Source: Ceriagrion tenellum (Eukaryota > Arthropoda > Insecta > Odonata > Coenagrionidae). Taken from it: a stretch of DNA of 64,000 bases. The notes beneath the pieces are model-generated. The model saw only the letters and a list, made by a program, of their open reading frames with translations. It searched no databases and had not been told where the DNA came from. Shown here piece after piece: positions 1 through 8,250 of this stretch (its first letter is position 1; each line of letters begins with the position of its first letter). The position numbers and the translations under genes are program-made. Location of the stretch: the NCBI GenBank assembly GCA_963169105.1, contig OY720642.1, positions 22,438,965 to 22,502,964 on the forward strand. The letters are read 5' to 3'.

Positions 1-150
1 TTCAATAAGTAATGCCCCATATTTTTTTCTCCACAATGAGCAAAAACTGAAAGTTGTACTTCAAGGTACTTCAAGTTCAGTGTTTCTCCTCCAGGTGGAC
101 GAAGTTTCAAATCATTCCAACAGATGGCAGAGCTGTAGTGAATTTTTAAA

Positions 151-396
151 ATGGCGTCTGTTAGTGATCCACGTTACAAACAGCGAGCAGTGATTGAGTT
201 CTTGATTGCAGAGAAAGAAAGTGTGGGAAATATCCATAAACGTTTGTGTGCAGCGTATGGAGATTGTGCTGTCGATAGGAGCACTGTCGGGAGGTGGACA
301 AAGAGAGTTAAGGCGTCAGAAAGTTCAACAACTCAACTCCAAGATCTGCCACGTTTCGGGCGTCCTGTCAGTGCCACCACTCCAGACATGGTGAGG
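151..396 (+). pseudogene. mariner transposase N-terminal fragment
   Basis: The reading frame opens with MASVSDPRYKQRAVIEF and continues through a helix-turn-helix with STVGRWTKRVK and GRPVSATTPD. This is the N-terminal HTH_48-type DNA-binding region of mariner (SETMAR/GVQW-type) transposases. The ATG is preceded by about 150 bases that may be the element's 5' UTR and terminal repeat; the outer end is cut by the window edge. The match stops near residue 81 (MVRR). The catalytic DD(E/D) domain is absent, because the sequence changes abruptly into a reverse transcriptase element. The frame stays open across the junction, so a chimeric frame exists (see findings). The family call is firm; there is no reason to expect function. 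Confidence 0.8.
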
Positions 397-1511
397 CGCA
401 AGGATGTCATAAAGGTCGGGACACACATAACCGCACCGAGCTCGCGCCAACACACGGCCGAGTGTTGGACGTGCTACGGCGAGAAAGAAAAACAAGGCAT
501 CCAGTCCCGTGATGTGCCTGTGTGTGCCTTCCGCACTATCTGGATTCCCAAAGCTTCCGGGGGTCACCGACTCATTCATGATCTGAGTCCCTGGACCCCG
601 TATTATAAGAAACCAAAATTCTCCCTGAAGGATGCAGTGCTCGCCTTGGCCCGTATCCCCAGGGGCAAATTGTTATCTCTCCTGGCCATAAGAAGTTTTA
701 TGGCATCCGCATCGGCCGTGATAATTTCTGTTTCAACCGGTTGCCCATGGGCCACTGCCTTGCCCCAGCGATCATGCAGCGCTGGGCCAGAGCCGTCGTC
801 CGGGAAATTTTCTCCAAGTTTAGTGTTCCCCTCATCCCGTACCTGGATGATTGGCTCCTTGTGCTAGACCGCCAAGATGATATTGATGCCATTGTTGAAT
901 TCATTCGTTATGACCTAGGGATCACCATTAACCCAGACAAGTGTGTTCTCACCCCTAGGACTGTGATCAAATATCTCGGAGTTGAAATAAACACCTCCTC
1001 CCAATCCCTCCTCACCCCCGGCGCGTTGTCCCGGGTTCACCAAATTCTCTGTGTTGTGCCTCGCCTTCGAGCCCTGGATCTCCCCAAAATGGCCGGTTTC
1101 GTGGCATGGGTGTGCCACATACTGCAATTGCCTTTCTTCTTCGTCTCGCACGTGTTCCGCCGGGACACCAAATTTCTCCTCGACGCCTGGGAGACGTCGC
1201 TCTTCAGCCGCCGACGGTACTGCGGCCCTTGCGGCCAAACCATCCAGCTGTATACGGACGCCACTCCCCGCAAATGGGCAGCAGTGGCCCCTGAGTTTTC
1301 TTGGACGGTGATCCAGCCGTTCGACACCCCGAGGCCAATCTACTGGGCAGAGGGCCACGCAGCGGTCCAGGGACCGCCAGAACTTTTTTTTTCTCGACTG
1401 TATATTTGATTGTCTTGTCTTATGCGATAACATGGCTGCTGTTTCGGCCCTCAATAAGGGTAACGGACTGTTGTTTCAAAATTCTGACTTTGTACGTAAG
1501 TACCTGCGATT
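397..1511 (+). pseudogene. reverse transcriptase-RNase H, upstream part
   Basis: RT motifs appear in order: a finger/palm segment with WIPKASGGHRLIHDLS, then after a frame change near 690 RLPMGHCLAPAIMQRW, the catalytic PYLDDWLL, and INPDKC..KYLGVEI. RNase H follows with a first aspartate in YTDAT (about 1256-1270), a glutamate in YWAEGHAA (about 1340-1365) and, after a second frame change, a third aspartate in DN just before MAAVSALNKGNG. The region is relatively GC-rich compared with its surroundings. It is broken by frameshifts and by the hAT insertion at 1512. No protease, gag or integrase is visible in the window. The YLDD box and the DAT-type RNase H do not place it in a clade by eye; Ty3-like, DIRS-like or pararetrovirus-like are all open. 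Confidence 0.75.
1504..1511. repeat. left 8-bp target site duplication of hAT
   Basis: CTGCGATT directly precedes the left terminal repeat, and CTGCGATA directly follows the right terminal repeat at 4811-4818. Seven of eight bases agree, which matches the 8-bp duplication produced by hAT transposases and fixes the ends of the insertion. Confidence 0.85.
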
Positions 1512-1523
1512 CAGGCCCGTCGC
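1512..1523 (+). repeat. hAT left terminal inverted repeat
   Basis: CAGGCCCGTCGC matches the reverse complement of 4799-4810 base for base. Beyond 12 bp the two ends diverge, though both carry a subterminal GC-rich TTTGCCC(T/C)GGGCGC block near 1548 and 4776. Confidence 0.9.
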
Positions 1524-1608
1524 GAGGGCGGGGCAACCAGGTCATTTTGCCCTGGGCGCAGCAAGTTGGGGGCGCACTGTGTTCGCCGACTAAAATTTTT
1601 TTTTTATT

Positions 1609-1974
1609 TTGACTAACAACGTTATCCGCTGTGTGGCGCTCTCAGCTCTCTTCAACACAATGAAAGAGCTCCGAGACATCGCGGTGCCAATCTACTTGTT
1701 TTTCATTATCGTGGAAATGGATGGCTCCCGGGAAGAATTTGACTTGGACGATCTCGTTCCTGCCGATTTCGACGCGCTTTTTCTTGATGAGGAATTCCAC
1801 CCTTATACACGCGAAGATTTGCAGATATATGAGAGTGAAGTAGAGATTAGTGATTGTGAGACTTGTGCGAGTGATCAAGACGACGAAACCGACACAAGCG
1901 AGGAAGAAAACATTCAACTGGAGGGTGACCATTATCCCCCCAGAAGTGAGAAACGAGAAGTCGACGAATTTTAG
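1609..1974 (+). CDS. small acidic protein frame inside hAT element
   Basis: The open frame can encode up to 121 residues. The second half is strikingly acidic (EFDLDDLVPADFDALF, then DQDDETDTSEEEN), while the first part is hydrophobic and may be non-coding read-through, so an internal start at the later ATG (about 1717, MDGSREEF) is more credible. It ends 60 bases before the transposase start on the same strand. I do not recognise it. It could be an accessory protein or a remnant of an N-terminal exon of the transposase. Base composition and frame integrity favour real coding; function unknown. Confidence 0.45.
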   Translation: MTNNVIRCVALSALFNTMKELRDIAVPIYLFFIIVEMDGSREEFDLDDLVPADFDALFLDEEFHPYTREDLQIYESEVEISDCETCASDQDDETDTSEEENIQLEGDHYPPRSEKREVDEF

Positions 1975-2034
1975 GTGAAAGTGTCCGAGATTTAACAAAC
2001 TTTGTGATTTTGTTTGATAAAATTTCGCGAGAAA

Positions 2035-4128
2035 ATGTCTCAAAAACTTTCGGGAGCTATGGGACGAAAACGAAGACTGGAACTTGAGAAAGCTCATGAA
2101 AAAGTGATGGTGAAAGTGCCGAAATTGTCGCAATTTTTCAACAAAATACAGGCTCCTTTGCAGACTCACGAGGCAGCAGTTATCGAAGGTGATCATGATA
2201 CAAATAATCCTACTGACAACCAGGATCTAAGTGACAACCAGGACAACCGCAATCCTAACGAAAACAGCGCAGGTTTGGTCACAGCAGAAAGCACGGCAGA
2301 CGAGATAAAAGGTTCCGGCCATGGCATTGTAAATTCTCTTTTCTCACATGATCCATCAACTTGGCCTGAATTTTTAACAGGGCCCGAGCGTGATCAATTA
2401 GTATTAGCAGGGCCCCATTATGGATTTTTTCAATCTGATAAAGATTACCCACGGTATTTTTTTAATGAATACCAGTTCCGTCGCCCAGTAAATGGCGAGA
2501 GGGTTCACCGTCGTTGGCTTATCTATTCTCAGACTGGTGGTTCAATTTTCTGTTTCTGCTGTCGCTTGTATGCCATCAACTTAAAGTCTCAGCTTGTTAA
2601 AAAATCGGGATTCAACGATTGGAAACATGTCCAAGAACGATTGATTTCGCATGAGACTTCACCGGAGCATTTTAAATGCATGGCCCAATGGACTGAGGCT
2701 CACTTGCGGCTCAACAAAAATTCAGCAATTGATCAAGAGCTGATTGATCAAGTTAGGAGAACATCGGAACGTTGGCAAGAAATATTAAAACGCATTGTTG
2801 AAATAATCTTGTACTTGGCGGAGCACAACATCGCTTTTCGAGGTTCTTCGTGCAAGTTATTTACGCCAAACAATGGGAATTTTCTCGGCCTAGTCCAGCT
2901 CTTGGGGAAATTTGATAGCGTAATGATGGAACACCTTCGACCATTCATGGATTTGGAGCGGAAACACTCCGTTCACATGTTAAGCCCTTCAATTCAGAAT
3001 GAGTTTATCTGTCTTATGGGAAGACAGGTAAAACTCAGCATTGCCAAGAAGATAAAACGAGCCAAGTATTTCTCCGCTATTATGGACTGCACACCCGATG
3101 CAAGTCATCAAGAACAAACCTCATTGACCATTCGTTATGTAGATAAAGACCCAGCTCAAGATGGACCGATTAGGGTAGAAGAAAGTTTCATCAATTATAG
3201 AATAATCAAACAGTCGACTGGTGAGTCTCTAAGTAACTTGCTAATTGATGAAATAACTGACTGTGGTCTAAATATGGAAAATTGTAGAGGTCAAGGTTAT
3301 GATAACGGCGCAAATATGAAAGGAATTCATAAGGGAGTTCAAGCTCGCATACTAGAAGAATATCCATTAGCAACGTTTGTTCCTTGTGCTTGCCATAGCC
3401 TCAATTTAGTTATATCCGATGGAGCCAAGTCCTCAGTCAAGTCAGTTTCACTTTTTGCCATTCTCCAACGATTATTTGTCATGTTCTCCGCATCGACAAA
3501 GTGTTGGTGCATCATGAGTGATCATGTTAAGGGTCTCACTTTAAAGCAAGTTTGTGAAACTCGATGGGAAGCTCGTATCAATTCAATAACCGCTGTACTG
3601 TATCAGTACAGTGAGATTCTGGAGGCGCTACTCGAGCTTTCAGAGACTGTTGACGATCCCAAGATCTCGTCCGAGGTCCAATCCTTAATTACACATTTCG
3701 AAGATTTTTCATTTCTGGTCTGCTTGAAGATTTGGCATACCTTATTATTCCAGGTCAATCTCGTCAGTAAAACTCTCCAAGGCAAAACCGCAGATGTTTC
3801 AATAGCAGTAACTCAAACTGAAAAATGTATACAATTTCTTGATAATTATCGAGAGAACGGATTCAGTCAATCCATTATAGATGTTAAAGATATAACTGAA
3901 AATTCGGGAATCCTATGTGATTTCCCGAAAAAACGACGTGCTAAGAAGAAAAAACAACTTTCTTATGAAAGCACAGATAATTACGAAGCCACGCCTGAAG
4001 AAGAATTTTCGAGGGACGTGTTCTACCCTCTGATAGACACTGTATCAGAGGGTAGAACACATCCCTCAAGGAGCGATTCAGCCAGCTCAATGAACACAAA
4101 AAGAAATGGGGTTTCCTATTCAATCTAA
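2035..4128 (+). CDS. hAT transposase, zinc finger MYM 1-like (frame broken near the C-terminus)
   Basis: The start at 2035 (MSQKLSGAMGRKRRL) is preferred because this family usually begins with a KKLSGA-like basic segment; the frame extends only seven codons further up. Domains in order: basic N-terminus; TTF-type zinc finger (DYPRYFFNEYQF, then RRWLIYS..GSIFCFCCRLYA, about residues 135-185); DUF4371/RNase H-like core with MDCTPDASHQEQ and GQGYDNGANMKG supplying two candidate catalytic aspartates; CACHSLNLVISDGAK; CETRWEAR. The frame is normal to about 4011, where a 55-bp palindrome disrupts it; the last 35 or so residues are out of frame. The hAT dimerisation domain lies in another frame at 4065-4559. 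It would have cut and pasted the element using the terminal repeats. Confidence 0.85.
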   Translation: MSQKLSGAMGRKRRLELEKAHEKVMVKVPKLSQFFNKIQAPLQTHEAAVIEGDHDTNNPTDNQDLSDNQDNRNPNENSAGLVTAESTADEIKGSGHGIVNSLFSHDPSTWPEFLTGPERDQLVLAGPHYGFFQSDKDYPRYFFNEYQFRRPVNGERVHRRWLIYSQTGGSIFCFCCRLYAINLKSQLVKKSGFNDWKHVQERLISHETSPEHFKCMAQWTEAHLRLNKNSAIDQELIDQVRRTSERWQEILKRIVEIILYLAEHNIAFRGSSCKLFTPNNGNFLGLVQLLGKFDSVMMEHLRPFMDLERKHSVHMLSPSIQNEFICLMGRQVKLSIAKKIKRAKYFSAIMDCTPDASHQEQTSLTIRYVDKDPAQDGPIRVEESFINYRIIKQSTGESLSNLLIDEITDCGLNMENCRGQGYDNGANMKGIHKGVQARILEEYPLATFVPCACHSLNLVISDGAKSSVKSVSLFAILQRLFVMFSASTKCWCIMSDHVKGLTLKQVCETRWEARINSITAVLYQYSEILEALLELSETVDDPKISSEVQSLITHFEDFSFLVCLKIWHTLLFQVNLVSKTLQGKTADVSIAVTQTEKCIQFLDNYRENGFSQSIIDVKDITENSGILCDFPKKRRAKKKKQLSYESTDNYEATPEEEFSRDVFYPLIDTVSEGRTHPSRSDSASSMNTKRNGVSYSI
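4012..4066. repeat. palindrome inside the transposase frame
   Basis: Two 24-base arms (4012-4035 and 4043-4066) are inverted copies with one mismatch, separated by a 7-base spacer. The left arm is read by the normal transposase frame (DVFYPLIDTV). The right arm looks like a templated inverted copy of it, and shifts the downstream frame. Confidence 0.9.
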
Positions 4129-4559
4129 ACAACCTCCCGGAAAATGATCAATTAATGATGTGTTGTCAGGAACTTCAGAACTATCTGACGCGTGAAGGTA
4201 TTTCTGACATTAACGGGACTGAACTGTACAATGATCTACAGCATGTCGGCTCAATTATTGACGAAGAAATGAAAAAAACACAAGCGACACCATTGAAGAT
4301 TTTGAATTCTATCAAGAAGAGTGACCACCAGGACTTATTCACAAACCTGTGGATAGCTTTTCGTATTTTACTCACGATACCGGTCACGGTAGCTAGCGGG
4401 GAGAGAAGTTTCAGCAAGCTGAAACTTATAAAAACCTACTTGAGGTCATCAATGTCCCAAGAACGATTGGTTGCACTAGCAACGTTATATATTGAGAATG
4501 AGGAAGCTAGAGAATTGAATTTTCAAGAATTGATCAAATCTTTCGCAAAAAGGCGATAA
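4065..4559 (+). pseudogene. hAT C-terminal dimerisation domain, out of frame with the rest
   Basis: Downstream of the palindrome the frame reads on with LKERFSQLNEHKKKWG and reaches the diagnostic hAT block: NLWIAFRILLTIPVTVASGE, RSFSKLKLIKTYLRSSMS, then ERLVALATLYIE. The conserved GERSFSKLK and the LRSSM segment are intact. The ATG at 4155 is internal and not a natural start. This piece belongs to the same transposase as the upstream 2035-4011 frame. The two are separated only by the palindrome-induced shift, and without it no transposase would contain both catalytic and dimerisation parts. Confidence 0.85.
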
Positions 4560-4798
4560 AAATTCCATTATAATATTCAATAAATATTCTTCTATAGTAC
4601 TATGTATTTTCATTTTTATGGTACTGTTTCATTTCGAAATTTTTAAATATCCTTGTATGTTTTACTTTCATAATCAATAAAATATCTTTATTATGAAAAA
4701 ATGTTTTCAATTCTATTTTCAAATCTCCCGATTGCAGATATATCAATGTTATGGGGGGGGGGCACGATCCCAGTTTGCCCCGGGCGCCAGATAAGCTA

Positions 4799-4818
4799 GC
4801 GACGGGCCTGCTGCGATA
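4799..4818. repeat. hAT right terminal repeat and target duplication
   Basis: GCGACGGGCCTG (4799-4810) is the inverted partner of the left end. CTGCGATA (4811-4818) is the second copy of the target site. Confidence 0.9.
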
Positions 4819-4912
4819 AATAAAGGATATGCCACGTAACGTGGCCTGGACCTACGTGCCTTCCAAAGACAACTTGGCCGACCGTCCGTCCCGGGCCGTA
4901 CTCGCTCTATGA
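4811..4912 (+). pseudogene. RNase H C-terminal remnant of the interrupted RT element
   Basis: The translation includes WTYVPSKDNLADRPSRA followed by stop TGA at 4910-4912. A VPS-x-DN-x-AD-x-PSR ending is characteristic of RNase H C-termini fused to reverse transcriptases. It completes the domain that stops at the hAT insertion. No integrase follows; instead a core promoter begins about 45 bases downstream. Confidence 0.75.
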
Positions 4913-4954
4913 GCTTATGCCAGGGCGGCCAACTATTGGTCGCTTTGGATAGGC

Positions 4955-4992
4955 TATATATAGCGCGTGCGGGTTCCGAGGGGCAGTCGATT
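4955..4992 (+). promoter_or_regulatory. TATA box and initiator, element promoter
   Basis: TATATATA at 4955-4962 lies exactly 30 bases upstream of the A (4985) in GGGCAGTCG, an arthropod-type CAGT initiator, followed by GATTCGAGAG. The spacing is that of a canonical RNA polymerase II core promoter. Its place directly after the RNase H stop suggests it belongs to a terminal repeat of the RT element. Confidence 0.6.
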
Positions 4993-5082
4993 CGAGAGTT
5001 GTCTGACGGGTTGACTTCATTCATCGTTATCTCGTTTTTTTATGTATTATAGTAAATACCTACGTAAACAAATCAATTCCAG

Positions 5083-5163
5083 ATGTTGCATACGCAAAAG
5101 AATTGGCTCTCTCACGAAGAGGGCAGCAGGAATCTGCAGGAGTGGCTGTGGAGAATGGGGAAG
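5083..5163 (+). CDS. Myb/SANT-like gene, partial exon
   Basis: An acceptor (AATTCCAG) and a donor (GAAG then GTTTGTA) bound an 81-base open stretch reading VAYAKELALSRRGQQESAG then VAVENGE. It leaves one base over, which completes a glycine codon with the next exon at 5271. Only phase compatibility and the splice signals support it. Any exon upstream would have to lie in or before the RT element. Confidence 0.45.
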
Positions 5164-5270
5164 GTTTGTACCTACTCATAGAAAATTGACTATATCTGCA
5201 GGGTAGTTACATTCACACTGCTTTTGACATTTCCTTACCCGCAAACCGATGCCTTTATTTCACATTGTAG

Positions 5271-5512
5271 GAAGTGCCGTGTGGGAGAGGGCATCTATCC
5301 TCGCCCTTTTGACAGAATTGGAAAAAAGTGATAAAAAAAGGGTGAAGGACATCTACCAGGAGGTGACGACTGCACTTGCTGTACTAGGGCACCTGTTCTC
5401 AGCCCAGCAAGTGCGAAGCAAAGTGGATTCCTTAAAACGACGATATAAGTCAATTAAGGACCAAAAAGCAAAGAGTGGGAATGGAGCTCCTCCTCCATGG
5501 GAATATTTTGAG
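5271..5512 (+). CDS. Myb/SANT-like DNA-binding domain exon
   Basis: The exon follows CACATTGTAG and ends at GAG before GTAACT. It reads SAVWERASILALLTELEKSD, then VKDIYQEVTTALAVLG, SAQQVRSKVDSLKRRYKS and PPPWEYFE. This is the trihelix Myb/SANT-like domain found in Harbinger accessory proteins and many host proteins derived from them. The tryptophan, the leucine-rich first helix and the KxxxLKRRYK third helix are all visible. It would bind DNA in the nucleus. The exon is open and splice sites on both sides keep the phase, so it may still be spliced. Confidence 0.75.
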
Positions 5513-5836
5513 GTAACTACCCATTCATTTCAATTTCCTTGTATTTGAAAGTGCTAAAAATTAAGTGTTTAAAAACATACCTTGTAGTGGGCATAAAAAA
5601 TTGAAATTGGGAATAAATTTAATGCATAGGTACTTGAAATATAGTGGAATTGGATTTTTAATAAAGTATTATTTGAAAGTCTTTTAAAAAATATCTCCAA
5701 ATTAGTCTGTCTGCATTGATGAATTTGACTATGATGAATTTGGGGCAAAGCAAATGTTAGTGTGATACATTGTATCAAAATTTATCAACCAAAACACATT
5801 CAAAATGTTTTGATCCAGTTACCTCAATTTTTCCAG

Positions 5837-5945
5837 AGTATGGAGGAGATTTTTGGGAGGCAGGCGTGGGTGACTCCCAGGGCAACTGCTTCGAGCACCG
5901 AGGGCCCATCATCATCCTGTGGATCCATTGTCTCCCAACCCAATG
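5837..5945 (+). CDS. Myb/SANT-like gene, downstream exon
   Basis: After a pyrimidine-rich acceptor (ATTTTTCCAG) the phase-0 exon reads SMEEIFGRQAWVTPRATAS and a Ser/Gly-rich tail ending QPNG before GT. In Myb/SANT-like proteins the PPPWxYFE end is normally followed by a DEIFGxxPWVTP-like segment, so this continues the 5271 exon directly. The remaining C-terminus was not located. Confidence 0.65.
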
Positions 5946-6990
5946 GTACAACATTTTTTAAAACCTCTCTCTCTATCTTGATACTGTACAGAAGTTTGGG
6001 CTTCATGTTACTAAGTAAAGGGCTCAAGTTCAAATTGGAGGGAGGTCTCATAAGACTCATCCTGGCAGTAATTGCGTTTTTTGGTCATAAAATGTATAGG
6101 GCAAAATGTAAGAGAGGCACTGGCCCACGACCAACTTCTGTCAGATACTGACAACAAAGGTAGACGAAATTTGTATCATCATCAACATTCTCCATAGGAT
6201 TATCTTCCTCTGAAGATGAATCACTATCAGAAGAACTGAAAAGAATCTCAGCAGCCTCCAGCCATATAGTGGTCTCCACGGGCGTAGCCATAGCTGGTTG
6301 CCTTCAATACTCAATAATCGTCATAAACAAAGGATGAAGGAAAAACACAACTCCAGGCGCACCATTATTAAGCGGGAACTAATTACTGTAACACTAATTA
6401 GTATTAAGGATATTGCTACGGAGATTTGGACGGTCACCTGTATTAGAGACATTGTTAATTATATTCTGCCGTTATGTTAAAGTTAATTCATACATTACTT
6501 TCAACATCTATAATGAAGTCAATGCATTAAATACGATAATACCGGAATGGCTCGACGTATTCATCGTAAATATATGCAGCCTCTGTCATGCCAGGCCTGA
6601 TTCCAACAGTTTTTGTGTACTTGATCATTTTTATAGAGGGATTTTGCCTTGAAGCTATTTCGCCCTTAAAATTAATTTATGTGTAAGATTTTACGTTTAT
6701 ACTTATATGTACCTGCTTATAATGCATAAACAAATATTTTCCGCATTTTCACGCCTCCATCCATCAATGTCTTAAGTTTACCCTGTACTTTTTTAATTCT
6801 TTCACGCGACTCCGAAAGTGGGGATCGTAAATTTCCCGCGAAATGGGTGGCAGCAGCTGCTGCCGGCCGTTCCGAAATTGCAGCTTTTGCCACAGCGGCA
6901 GTACTGCATTCCGTTCAGATTTCCGGCAGCACTGGCAGTGAATTTCGGAACGCGCCCTCAGTCTGGGTGTGGCCTTTGCCAAAGTTAGAC
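5946..6990. other. gene-poor stretch with one unassigned minus-strand frame
   Basis: No recognised gene. On the minus strand 6291-6085 reads MATPVETTIWLEAAEIL, a serine/aspartate-rich run (SSSDSDSSSEEDN) and YLTEVGRGPVP. This acidic leader resembles the beginning of some Harbinger-type proteins, but no catalytic domain follows. 6825-6965 is GC-richer and contains inverted GCAGC/GCTGC blocks, probably the leader of the pogo relic that follows. Confidence 0.35.
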
Positions 6991-7069
6991 ATTCAGTAAA
7001 GCGAGTGCGAGTGTTTTAGTTTAATTTTCTAAAAGAGCGGAGCGATTTCATATTTGTTTACTGTGATCT

Positions 7070-7998
7070 GTGATGGCGTCTTCCTCTAAAAGAAAACAGG
7101 TTAACTTGTCAATGGTGCAAGAGTTAAACGCTCTCAAGAGACTGGACAAGGGAGAAAGCATCAGGACATTAGCTATGGAGCTTGGAATAGGCAAAAGTAC
7201 GAAATACGATTGGAAGAAAAATCGTGCAGAAATAGTCTTGGAGCGTCAAGCGAGTTTGCACGGACACATTGAAAGAGAGAAAGTATGAAGGAAAGAGAAT
7301 TCAATGAAGTCAGCGAAGCACTTTACCTGTGGTTTCGTCAAACAAGAGAGAAGGGCACGCCAATTAGTGGGCCAATCTTGCAAGAGAAGGCATTGAAATT
7401 TTATGAAGATTTCAAGAAAGACAACGATCCTTCATTTATTGCTAGCACTGGCTGGCTCGATCGCTGGAAAAAACGCTACGGTGTCAGACAACTTAGTATT
7501 TGTGGCGAAAAACTACCTGGTGACTTGGAAAATGCGTCAGTGTTCAAGGACAAATTTCAAAGTTTCTCGAAGATGGTTTAACGGGTCAGCAAATCTATGA
7601 TGGCGATGAAACAGGGTCGAACTATAAACTTTTGCCAGCTAAAAGTCTTGCTTTCAAGGATGAACAGTCAGCCCCTGGTTTCAAAAGGAGCAAGGAGGTC
7701 ACGATCCTAGCATGCAGCAATGCAACAGGTGACCACAAACTGAAGCTTGCTTTCATTCGGAAAGCAAAGAAACCGCGTGTTTAAAAATATAGACTTTAAC
7801 CAGCTTTCAGTTTGGTACAGAAACCAATCAAACGCTTGGATGAGTGGTGCCATTTTTAAGGAATGGTTTTTCAATCAGTTTGTTCCGTCGGTCGAGCAAT
7901 ATTTGAAATCACATAACCTTCCAAGGATGGCTGTGCTCATTTTGGACAACGCGTCTTCCCATCCAGACATCGAGGAGTTGAAAGATAAGGACATGTAG
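7070..7998 (+). pseudogene. pogo/Tigger-type transposase relic
   Basis: Three frames carry the successive domains of a Tigger/jerky-like transposase. CENP-B N-terminal HTH: SSKRKQVNLSMVQELNALKR, then IRTLAMELGIGKSTKYDWK (7070-7285). Tc5-type HTH: FIASTGWLDRWKKRYGVRQL (7285-7580). DDE_1 domain: YDGDETGSNYKLLP (first D near 7605), SKEVTILACSNATGDHKL, then LPRMAVLILDNASSHPDIEE with the second D (to 7998). Frame breaks lie near 7285, 7570 and 7770, and a stop follows shortly after the second aspartate, so the third acidic residue and the C-terminus are missing. Not functional. Confidence 0.85.
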
Positions 7999-8174
7999 CC
8001 TTTAGACAGGCACTGTACTGTAGAAGGTTTTATTTACATTGTTTAAGTAAAGTTTTAAGTTTTTTCATTAGGTTAAGTTTAAGTTGTAGTTTTTTGTATT
8101 TTTTTGGAATTGATAAAGGTTTAATTTAGTAATAATGTATAAAAACTTGTGATGTTTCTTATTTTTACTCCTTT

Positions 8175-8250
8175 CCCGATAACCCGGACATTTCACAAAC
8201 CCGTACACCCTTCAGTCCACATTAGTCCGGGTTTGCGGGACTCTACTGTA
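8175..8250 (-). repeat. 3' terminal inverted repeat of the Tigger relic, with TA target
   Basis: Read on the minus strand from 8248 the end begins CAGTAGAGTCCCGCAAACCC and continues with further GGGTTTG/CCGGG blocks. CAGTAGAGTCCCGC is typical of Tigger termini. TA at 8249-8250 is the target dinucleotide. The matching 5' end was not found upstream of 7070. Confidence 0.75.

Larger units (their letters stand above)
1512..4810 (+). mobile_element. nearly complete hAT transposon inserted in RNase H
   Basis: A 3299-bp element is bounded by terminal inverted repeats (CAGGCCCGTCGC on both ends) and an 8-bp target duplication. It carries a transposase of the zinc-finger MYM 1-like type plus a small acidic reading frame. 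It sits inside the RNase H domain of an older RT element: RNase H sequence resumes at 4811. The transposase is open for most of its length, so the insertion is much younger than the RT relic. Confidence 0.9.

Noticed and set aside
915..1454. 179-codon minus-strand frame opposite the reverse transcriptase
   Set aside because: Shadow of the GC-rich RT coding strand; the plus strand carries clear RT and RNase H motifs.
1642..2196. 184-codon minus-strand frame within the hAT element
   Set aside because: Antisense shadow of the acidic frame and transposase start; rich in F and H as expected from antisense of E/K-rich coding.
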